Shown here: positions 52,701 to 59,052 of the stretch, piece after piece
Position numbering within the stretch: position 1 is the first letter of the stretch
How the letters are laid out: every line of letters starts with the position of its first letter
Assembly: GCF_000389635.1 (NCBI RefSeq)
Contig: NC_021182.1
Coordinates: forward strand, 868,001-932,000
Direction of reading: 5' to 3'
DNA: 64,000 nucleotides
Source: Clostridium pasteurianum BC1
Lineage (GTDB): Bacteria; Bacillota; Clostridia; Clostridiales; Clostridiaceae
Notes under the pieces: model-generated
Told to the model about the DNA's origin: nothing
The model's database searches: none
Seen by the model: only the letters and a program-made list of their open reading frames with translations
Position numbers and translations under genes: made by a program

Positions 52701-53309
52701 ATAAGCGGAAGCAGCATGATTAATGGCTGGTTTCTGGATTCCACAGGAGTAAATAAAATAGAGGTGCTGGTGGATGGAACAGTAGTAGGAACAGCCAGCT
52801 ATGGAGATGGAAGATTGGATGTGTCAAAAGTATATCCATCCTATAACAACGTAAACAGCGGTTATCACTATAATCTTGATACCACAAAGCTAAAGGATGG
52901 AAGACATACCATAGTAATAAGGGAAACAGGCAACAATAATTCTCAGACCAATTTAGGGGGAAGAAACATAACAGTATCAAATAATCCCGTAGGTTGCATA
53001 GATACGCCTTCAGAGGGACAGACCATAAGTGGCAGCAATATGATTAACGGTTGGTTTCTTGATGGAAATGGAGTAAAAAAGGTAGAGGTGCTGGTGGATG
53101 GAACAGTAGTAGGAACAGCCAGCTATGGAGATGGAAGATTGGATGTGTCAAAAGTATATCCATCCTATAACAACGTAAACAGCGGTTATCACTATAGTCT
53201 AGATACAACTAAACTTACTAATGGAAGACATACCATAGTAATAAGGGAAACAGGAAATAATAATTCCCAGACCAGTTTAAGTGGAAGGAACATAACAGTA
53301 TCAAACTAG
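49785..53309 (+). CDS. Secreted S53 serine-carboxyl peptidase with five surface repeats
   Basis: A 1174-residue exported protease. Signal peptide (FLRILAVVISFLMISQPVFA), a Pro-kumamolisin propeptide (about 50-190), then the S53 domain with Glu283-x3-Asp287, oxyanion Asp368 (SGDYGSN) and nucleophile Ser470 (GGTSAAAPEWA), and a C-terminal calcium loop (DIVSG and GYDMVTGLGS). A Listeria-Bacteroides repeat follows (TYNGSGGNGGSVPVDS to GWNTAPDGSG), then five 108-residue repeats GCIDTPSEGQ. S53 enzymes work at acid pH, fitting an acid-producing clostridium. AGGGGTG precedes the ATG. Confidence 0.94.
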   Translation: MRKSNRFKFLRILAVVISFLMISQPVFASTTGNQNYKYMEDSNILPVLSSSGVTKLGDVEANKQLSITIGLKFRNKDQLQHKIKAAHDAGKAGRVVSAQDMNNNFLPSKSANNTVIEFLKNSGLKITKTYNSHMTIKATGSVQDIEKAFKVKLNYYSKDGVEFLANSTQPQLPDDIVGLVQNISGLNNFKLKPSSSYNKQIKSQSLSTSSFTPQQLQKAYDFTSAYANNVNGKGIKLAIASYNSFNKSDIDNFLNTFDIKGTNAITTINVGGVPQYDEIGSEETTMDIECALSSAPGAQLLVYDGVNADTATETDLFTQIVDDGQANVVSYSWGSEEQYFSPSELAEMNNLFMAGAAKGITFVVASGDYGSNVINYPASDPYVTAVGGTTLKINNSSGEISSETGWGVDGYGYGSGGGSSSFFSTPSWQQGITPLNNGHRMIPDVSLDADPNTGYTIYSNGNWYQYGGTSAAAPEWAAIFALVNQSRESKGLGTIGLANSRLYSLANQSVFHDIVSGSNGEYSSSLGYDMVTGLGSVDVWKLVSALSDVNTENYTVTYNGSGGNGGSVPVDSKAYASGETAIVSGNVGNLVKTGYRFAGWNTAPDGSGIDYSPNSIFTMGNSSVTLYAKWNSIYPVAGCIDTPSEGQTISGINMINGWFLDGNGVKKVEVLVDGTVVGTASYGDGRLDVARVYPTYNNGNSGYHYSLDTTKLTNGRYTIVIRETGNNNLQTNLSGRNITVANPVIGCIDTPSEGQAISGSSMINGWFLDSTGVNKIEVIVDGNVAGTASYGDGRLDVSKVYPSYNNGNSGYHYNLDTTKLKDGKHTIVIRETGNNNSQTSLGGRNITVSNNPVGCIDTPSEGQTISGSNMINGWFLDGNGVKKVEVLVDGTLVGTASYGDGRLDVSKVYPSYNNGNSGYHYSLDTTKLTNGRHTIVIRETGNNNSQTNLSGRNITVANPVIGCIDTPSEGQAISGSSMINGWFLDSTGVNKIEVLVDGTVVGTASYGDGRLDVSKVYPSYNNVNSGYHYNLDTTKLKDGRHTIVIRETGNNNSQTNLGGRNITVSNNPVGCIDTPSEGQTISGSNMINGWFLDGNGVKKVEVLVDGTVVGTASYGDGRLDVSKVYPSYNNVNSGYHYSLDTTKLTNGRHTIVIRETGNNNSQTSLSGRNITVSN
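51691..53309 (+). repeat. Five tandem 324-bp repeats in the S53 peptidase gene
   Basis: The repeat start (GGCTGTATAGATA) recurs at 51697, 52021, 52345, 52669 and 52993, exactly 324 bases apart. Units alternate: 1, 3 and 5 resemble each other (FLDGNGVKKVEVLVDG), as do 2 and 4 (FLDSTGVNKIEV), so the array grew partly as a 648-base two-unit block. Confidence 0.95.
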
Positions 53310-53410
53310 TGCACAACTGGTAAATATTACACCACTGGAGTGCAATACTGTGTGATTTTGGTAAATAATGGGCCCCTGAGGTGCAATAATGCAGCTCAGG
53401 GGTATTTTCT
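53310..53410. repeat. Degenerate palindromic-repeat cluster after the peptidase
   Basis: Contains TTACACCACTGGAGTGCAA (53328-53346), GGGCCCCTGAGGTGCAA (about 53370-53386) and a stem CCCCTGAG...CTCAGGGG (53373-53380 and 53395-53402) before TATTTT. The last stem probably ends the peptidase transcript. Confidence 0.55.
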
Positions 53411-53504
53411 ATGAACAAATCTAAAATTAGGATGAACTTTTTGAGAATTTTAGATATAATATACTTATTGGTGTTTTTAGAAATGCAAATTGGGGGCGAA
53501 GTGT

Positions 53505-53831
53505 GTGATAACAGATGGAGAATTAAAAGAACTAAACAGATCCATAATAAAATTACTATTGAAGATGCGTCGACCAGTTAAGGATTTAGAATTGGCAGAT
53601 ACAGAATTAAAAAAGGGAGAAAAATTTATCTCCTATATTGGATATAGATTTTATTGCTTTCATTTACAGTCTTTTTATATAAAAAAGTTTAAAGAAATAG
53701 AATTTAGATATGCTATACCGGAAAGTGTGAAGCAATGTGGTAAGAGTTTTATTGGCAGAAATGGCAAATTTATGCTTTATGCAGATGAAGCACAATTATT
53801 AGAAATAAGAGAAGTATTACAGGGAAATTGA
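53505..53831 (+). CDS. Small protein of unknown function
   Basis: A 108-residue protein beginning MITDGELKELNRSIIKLLLK with GTG at 53505, eight bases after a G-run; a TTG at 53490 overlaps that site. It is basic and mixed alpha/beta in appearance, with KGEKFISYIGYRFYCFHLQS, FRYAIPESVKQCGKSFIGRN and a last helix DEAQLLEIREVLQG. There is no signal peptide. Composition looks coding. No family recognised. It lies alone between the peptidase and fructanase genes with its own terminator. Confidence 0.6.
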   Translation: MITDGELKELNRSIIKLLLKMRRPVKDLELADTELKKGEKFISYIGYRFYCFHLQSFYIKKFKEIEFRYAIPESVKQCGKSFIGRNGKFMLYADEAQLLEIREVLQGN

Positions 53832-53893
53832 ATAAAGTTTATTATGAGCAGCATTTTAGTAATATTACGAATTTTATTTATTCTTAGAACAAT

Positions 53894-53925
53894 AAAAACG
53901 AAATCCAAAAGGGGTTCGTTTTTTT
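53894..53925 (+). terminator. Rho-independent terminator
   Basis: AACGAAATCC with GGGGTTCGTT around AAAA, then seven T. It ends the small gene at 53505-53831. Confidence 0.75.
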
Positions 53926-54172
53926 ATTTCTTTAAAAGATTGTGAAATCTTTGCAATATATAATAAACTTATGTATCAAAATTGAAGAAATATCCTTAAA
54001 ATTGTATCAAGAATATAATACAGTATTTGAAAAGTAAAATAGAGTGTATTATTTACATTGAATAAAATTCAAAAATACGTTGATTTTACTCAATATAATT
54101 TTGATACATATATGTGGCATAGAAATTGCTGGATTATATAGATAGAAATAAAAGTAGATTGGTGGTGATTGA

Positions 54173-54186
54173 TGTAAACGTTTATA
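54173..54186 (+). promoter_or_regulatory. Catabolite-type (cre/LacI-family) operator
   Basis: TGTAAACGTTTATA differs from the ideal cre palindrome TGTAAACGTTTACA by one base and lies 140 bases before the fructanase start. It suggests control by CcpA or a LacI-type sugar repressor. Confidence 0.6.
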
Positions 54187-54325
54187 TGGCGTAGACATAA
54201 ATATTTGACTTACATCTGGCTCTGTTACCAATGAATTTTACTGAGGGAAGTTTAGTTTTACGACACAGTTGAATTACTTGTACGACTTAATTAAAAAAAT
54301 ATAAATTTATAGGGGGAATTTTTTA

Positions 54326-57300
54326 ATGAAAAAAAAGTTTAAGAGTGTATTTAGTTTTTTTATATGCTTCGCCATGTTTTTAACTACTGGTATTACAGTA
54401 TCACCTGTAGTAACAAAGGCAGAAACAGCTACCTTTATCACTAGACAAGATTTTATAAATGGTAATTTTGGAAATACAGACAATGGTGTTGAACTTTTAA
54501 AAAATAATGGTGACAATGCTGGCGTTACTAGTACATACGGCACAACATTCACCTATGAGGCAGATGTTAATCTTGAAGATGGGCCTTCAGCAGCGCTAAC
54601 CTTTGGAGTAGCAAATAAGGACAACCCATCCAGTGGAGTATGGTATGGTGTTAATATCAATAAAACAGAGGGATATTCATACTCTCAAAACGATAATGTA
54701 ACTGGTGTAATAAGATTATTTAAGGTTATTCCTGGGCAACCTCTTGGATTCAATGAAGTAGCAGCGCTTACAGATGCTCAGAAGGCAAAAAATACTTTCC
54801 ATTATAAAGTAACTGTGGACAGCAATAAAAACATTAAGTTCTATTTAGATGGCAACCTTGTACTTATGCAAAATGATCCAAGTTGGACAGGCGGAAATGT
54901 AGGTATTTTAACCTATAATACTAAGGCTACCTTTAGCAATGTTAGATTTAGTGACAGTGCAGTAGATAATGATGAAAATGGATTTTTAACTAATTTGACA
55001 AATATTCAGGCAGTAAAGGCTGGAACCTGGAACAAGACTAATGAGGGATTATATTCACTGGGAAGAGGAGATAATTTTGCTATATCACAGACTACAGGAA
55101 CAGATTTTACTTATCAAAGTGATGTAACTCTGCCATCTACAGGAGCAGCATCCTTAGTGTTCAGATCAAATGACAACGGTTCCAGTTCCTATGTGGCTAA
55201 TGTAGACAAGGGCGCTGGCATGGGTAAACTATTTAAATTTGTAAATGGCGCAGCTACTGTTTTAAGCGAATTTAGGCTAGCTTCTACAAAGGATACTTAT
55301 AATTTGAAGGTGAAGGCAATAGGTTCACATATAGAGTACTATATTGATGGTTCACTTGTGGCAAATTGCAGCGACGGCAGTTTAAGTTCCGGAAAATTTG
55401 GAGTATTGACTTATAGTGGAGCAGAAATATATCAAAATTTAAATAAATATGACATAAATGCTGCAACTTATCCTAAACTAACAGATCTTCAGATTAATGG
55501 GATAAATTTAGAACCAGCATTTAATGAAAACATATACTCATATAATACTACTATAGATTATGCAACAGATAAAATAAGTATAAAACCTGTGGCAGTTAAT
55601 TCTAGTACTGTAAATGTAAGAGTTTTGGACAGTAAAGGCTCTGAGGTATTTAATAATACAGTCCAAAACAATACTTTTAATGAAATTGCCATTCCTGTGG
55701 GACTGAATAAAGTCTATGTAACTGCTAAGGATTCAGATAATAATGAAAGCACATATTTAGTACAAGTTAAGAGAGAACAGGATCCAAGCTCCTATTATTC
55801 AGAGGAGTATAGGCCACAGTTTCACTATTCAGCAAAGGAAAATTGGGTAAATGATCCTAATGGTATGGTTTACTATGAAGGAGAATATCATTTATTCTAT
55901 CAATATTATCCTTATGGTAAAGAATGGGGTCCTATGCACTGGGGACATGCAGTAAGTACAGATCTAGTTCACTGGACAGAACTTCCTATTGCTCTTTATC
56001 CAGATAATATTGGAGCTATATTCTCTGGCTCTGCAGTAGTAGATGAAAATAATACCACAGGTTTCTTCACTAATACTCCGGAGAAAAAAGGCTTGGTTGC
56101 AATTTACACTACTGATAATAGTGGGGTACAGCAGCAGAATATTGCCTACAGCACTGATAAGGGAAGAACCTGGACTAAATATACTGGAAATCCTGTTATA
56201 AAAACTGCTGATGATCCTTTAAAGGATATTGCCAACGGTGCCTTCAGAGACCCAAAGGTATTTTGGGATGAAGATGCTAAAAAGTGGATTATGGTAGCTG
56301 CTGGAGGCCCACTTAGATTTTTCTCATCTTCAGATCTTAAAAACTGGACACCAGAAGCAATGCAGCCAGAAATTCAAACTGAATGCCCTGATATCTTCAA
56401 ACTTAATGTGGAAGGAACAAATGAATCAAAATGGGTACTAAGTGAAGGTGGAAGATACTATAGAATTGGTGATTTGAAACAGGTAAATGGAAAATTGACC
56501 TTTGTATCAGAATCAGATAGAATTCCAACAAATTTTGGTAAAGACTCTTATGCGGCACAGACTTACAACAATACTCCTGATGGCAGAAGGATTATGATTA
56601 ACTGGATGAACACCTGGGATAACTATTGTAATGCGCTGTCAGCTATTACAGACCCATATAATGGTTCTTTCACTTTGCAGCATGAATTGAAATTGAAGAA
56701 AAATGGAGATGGACAGATTAGATTAGTTCAGGAGCCTATAAAAGAATACAACAGTTTACGCTTAGCTCCTACAGTAATAGAAAACGCTACTGTCAGTGCT
56801 ACTGGCAATATACTTCAAGGGGTTACAGGTAAACAGACTGAAATTGATGCTGAATTTACACCAGGAGCGAATACTACAGATGTGGGCTTTAAGCTTAGAG
56901 TAGGCAACAATCAGGAAACTGTGGTAAATTACAATATAGCAAGTAAAAAGGTATCCATTGACAGAAGTAAATCAGGAAAGATACCAACAGAAAATGGCAA
57001 TAGATACTATGAAAGTGATTTGTTTAAGGCTTTAGAAACTGGAGATATGAGTATGACTGCAGATGGTAAAATCAAACTTAGAATCTTCCTTGACTGGTCT
57101 TCTATAGAGGTATTTGGCAATGATGGAGAAGTAACCGGGGCTTCACTTATATTCCCAGATGACACAAGCACTGGTATGGAAACGTACTCAAAAAATGGAG
57201 ATTCAAAGGCTAATATTACTCTATATCCAATCAATAGCATATGGAAAAGTGATGCAACTACGTTAAAAATAAATGCAGAAGACGCCGGCAATGGTAAAAA

Positions 57301-57547
57301 ATCATTAAATGAAGCAGAATTTAAACTCTATGACCTTAATGGAAATGCTATAGGAACTGACAAAATTGAAACTAATTCAAAGGGTCAGGCTACTGCAGCA
57401 AATTTAGCACCAGGTAAATACGTACTAAAGGAAATAAAGGCTCCGAAGGGACCCTATGAGCTGGATAAAAATTGGAGCCAGCAAGTAGACTTGACAAAAG
57501 GCAGTCAAACTATAACTATAGAAAGTTCTAAATATAAAAAGAAGTAA
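54326..57547 (+). CDS. Secreted GH32 fructanase (levanase/inulinase type), multi-domain
   Basis: A 1073-residue exported enzyme that hydrolyses fructans or sucrose. Signal peptide (SVFSFFICFAMFLTTGITVS), two LamG/CBM66-like beta-sandwich domains (about 30-380: TYEADVNLEDGPSAALTFGV, YQSDVTLPSTGAASLVFRSN), a cadherin-like linker (about 390-485), then GH32: nucleophile Asp510 in WVNDPNG, transition-state RDP 641-643 (FRDPKVFW), and acid Glu686 in ECPDIF. The GH32 C-terminal sandwich follows, and the last ~95 residues form a SpaA/prealbumin-like domain (GKKSLNEAEFKLYDLNGNAI, LAPGKYVLKEIKAP). No LPxTG is seen. Confidence 0.94.
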   Translation: MKKKFKSVFSFFICFAMFLTTGITVSPVVTKAETATFITRQDFINGNFGNTDNGVELLKNNGDNAGVTSTYGTTFTYEADVNLEDGPSAALTFGVANKDNPSSGVWYGVNINKTEGYSYSQNDNVTGVIRLFKVIPGQPLGFNEVAALTDAQKAKNTFHYKVTVDSNKNIKFYLDGNLVLMQNDPSWTGGNVGILTYNTKATFSNVRFSDSAVDNDENGFLTNLTNIQAVKAGTWNKTNEGLYSLGRGDNFAISQTTGTDFTYQSDVTLPSTGAASLVFRSNDNGSSSYVANVDKGAGMGKLFKFVNGAATVLSEFRLASTKDTYNLKVKAIGSHIEYYIDGSLVANCSDGSLSSGKFGVLTYSGAEIYQNLNKYDINAATYPKLTDLQINGINLEPAFNENIYSYNTTIDYATDKISIKPVAVNSSTVNVRVLDSKGSEVFNNTVQNNTFNEIAIPVGLNKVYVTAKDSDNNESTYLVQVKREQDPSSYYSEEYRPQFHYSAKENWVNDPNGMVYYEGEYHLFYQYYPYGKEWGPMHWGHAVSTDLVHWTELPIALYPDNIGAIFSGSAVVDENNTTGFFTNTPEKKGLVAIYTTDNSGVQQQNIAYSTDKGRTWTKYTGNPVIKTADDPLKDIANGAFRDPKVFWDEDAKKWIMVAAGGPLRFFSSSDLKNWTPEAMQPEIQTECPDIFKLNVEGTNESKWVLSEGGRYYRIGDLKQVNGKLTFVSESDRIPTNFGKDSYAAQTYNNTPDGRRIMINWMNTWDNYCNALSAITDPYNGSFTLQHELKLKKNGDGQIRLVQEPIKEYNSLRLAPTVIENATVSATGNILQGVTGKQTEIDAEFTPGANTTDVGFKLRVGNNQETVVNYNIASKKVSIDRSKSGKIPTENGNRYYESDLFKALETGDMSMTADGKIKLRIFLDWSSIEVFGNDGEVTGASLIFPDDTSTGMETYSKNGDSKANITLYPINSIWKSDATTLKINAEDAGNGKKSLNEAEFKLYDLNGNAIGTDKIETNSKGQATAANLAPGKYVLKEIKAPKGPYELDKNWSQQVDLTKGSQTITIESSKYKKK

Positions 57548-57563
57548 TTATTTTACCAATTTT

Positions 57564-57616
57564 TACACCCCTGGGGCGGTGATTTTGGAATGTAAATTTC
57601 CAATTTTTACACCCCA
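57564..57616. repeat. Palindromic-repeat family member after the fructanase gene
   Basis: TTTTTACACCCCTGGGGCGG (about 57560-57579), GATTTTGGAATG, then TTTCCAATTTTTACACCCCAGGGGTGC ending near 57623. The two halves repeat each other in the same orientation and each contains ACACCCCWGGGG, so the transcript can fold in several ways. Probably works as terminator. Confidence 0.65.
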
Positions 57617-57803
57617 GGGGTGCTTTTAGTAATTTTATTTTTCCATGTAAAATATTGAACAATCTAAATTATAACATATCTGAAAATAAAAATTGTGAAA
57701 TAAAGAGCTATTGATTATAATTTAAGTCAACCCATCACGCTAATATAGAGCAAGGAAGAAATACTATTGAAGTAAGAAGAAGTATCAATAATTTTTTGAA
57801 GCA

Positions 57804-58856
57804 TCAAAAATTTGACAATTGATTTTTTACTCCCATTATAATAATTGGATTTTGAGAAGGATTTAACCATTTTAGAAAACTAATAAGTGTTTGTTGGTCA
57901 GTTGCTACGCAGCCAGCGGTACCGTGACCAGATCCTCCCCATACGTGGAAGAATATTGCGCTTCCCATGTAGGGTGTCCTGCTGCTGTTATAATCTATTA
58001 CTGCGGCATAATTATAACTTGCTATGTTAAGACGTTCTGCTGAACTAAAGCCTCCGGAGCCTCTTTTATATTGGTTATAATAACTGGAGTTACTATCATC
58101 TACCCAGTAGTCATTATCATTAACTTGTTTATAGGTGTAGTTTACTCCTGGATTTGGCAATCTCCCAAACATCATGCTGGCAAATCCAAACTTACCTGAG
58201 GGAGTTCTCGTGTCACCTTCTCTCTTCTGACCTAATGGTGCAAAACCATTTGCTCCTACATTTATAGGGAAAGGATTTAATGCTCTTTGCCATACTCCAT
58301 TTGATTTTTGAAAGGTTTCACAAGTTCCACTTATTTGACCATAGCTATTTGTATAAACAACAACTACCTGATTGGAGTTTCCTGTATTTAGAAAATTTAC
58401 TATATAATTTTGTTGTACTGGTGGGGTTGGAGCAGCTTCTTGTGACTGAACTATTATAGGCTTAGCTGAATTATTGGCTGTAGATGCAGATTGTTGTTTT
58501 TGTGAATTTTGCCGGGCAGCTTTTTGTTCTTGTTCTTTCTGTTTTTCTTGTTCTGATTGTTTTTGTTTTTCTTCTTCAGCTTGTGATTTTTGTGCTGCTA
58601 GTTTTTCTTGCTCCTGTTTTTGTTGTTTTGCCAGCTTAACTTGCTCTAATTTATTATCTGCTTCATCCTTTTCATTTTTTTGCTGTTCCAATTTATTTTT
58701 TGTAGACAATTCAGCAGCATGCGCAGTTTCAGCAGACTGATTTTTTGCATATTGAGAATAAGCGACTCCTGAAACTAGTAGGATAATAAATATAGAAAAA
58801 ATAGTTATAAATTTTAAAGTTATTAATGATTTTATAAATTTAATTCTTAATTTCAT
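57804..58856 (-). CDS. L,D-transpeptidase (YkuD) with coiled-coil spacer
   Basis: A 350-residue membrane-anchored enzyme. A helix (FITIFSIFIILLVSGVAYSQ) is followed by about 100 residues of Glu/Lys/Gln-rich coiled coil (KQQKQEQEKLAAQKSQAEEE), a linker, and the YkuD domain (about 165-345). His304 and the HGTAGC motif with His311 and nucleophile Cys316 are intact, and KREGDTRTPSGKFGF is typical. It cross-links peptidoglycan or attaches molecules through meso-diaminopimelate. AGAAAGGATGA precedes the ATG. Monocistronic on the minus strand. Confidence 0.92.
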   Translation of the reverse strand: MKLRIKFIKSLITLKFITIFSIFIILLVSGVAYSQYAKNQSAETAHAAELSTKNKLEQQKNEKDEADNKLEQVKLAKQQKQEQEKLAAQKSQAEEEKQKQSEQEKQKEQEQKAARQNSQKQQSASTANNSAKPIIVQSQEAAPTPPVQQNYIVNFLNTGNSNQVVVVYTNSYGQISGTCETFQKSNGVWQRALNPFPINVGANGFAPLGQKREGDTRTPSGKFGFASMMFGRLPNPGVNYTYKQVNDNDYWVDDSNSSYYNQYKRGSGGFSSAERLNIASYNYAAVIDYNSSRTPYMGSAIFFHVWGGSGHGTAGCVATDQQTLISFLKWLNPSQNPIIIMGVKNQLSNF

Positions 58857-58971
58857 TGTGTTATCATCCTTTCTTTTTTTATTACTACAATTTAATACTG
58901 CTTGTCCAACATATGAACTTCAGCACCTCATCAAATATTTGTTAAGTCTTGATTGCTACATAAGAGGAATA

Positions 58972-59018
58972 TAACCTAGGGGTGTAATTCTTTCCAATTT
59001 TAATTTTCAACTTGCGAG
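58972..59018. repeat. Partial palindromic-repeat family member
   Basis: ACCTAGGGGTGTAATTC (58975-58991) then TTTCCAATTTTAATTTTCAA (58991-59010). It has one half of the family consensus and no partner arm. It lies between the transpeptidase and kinase genes. Confidence 0.5.
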
Positions 59019-59052
59019 AGTTTGTTTAGTCCTTTTCTTAGTAGCCAAAGAA

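Larger units (their letters stand above)
53832..54325 (+). other. Leader and control region of the fructanase gene
   Basis: Besides the terminator at 53894-53925 the stretch is AT-rich, with pieces such as ATGTATCAAAATTGA and TTGTATCAAGAATAT in tandem and a catabolite-type operator at 54173-54186. No other gene is seen. Confidence 0.5.

Noticed and set aside
51691-53309. Regular repeats considered as a CRISPR array
   Set aside because: The 324-base period is in frame, codes for protein domains and has no short repeat-spacer structure.
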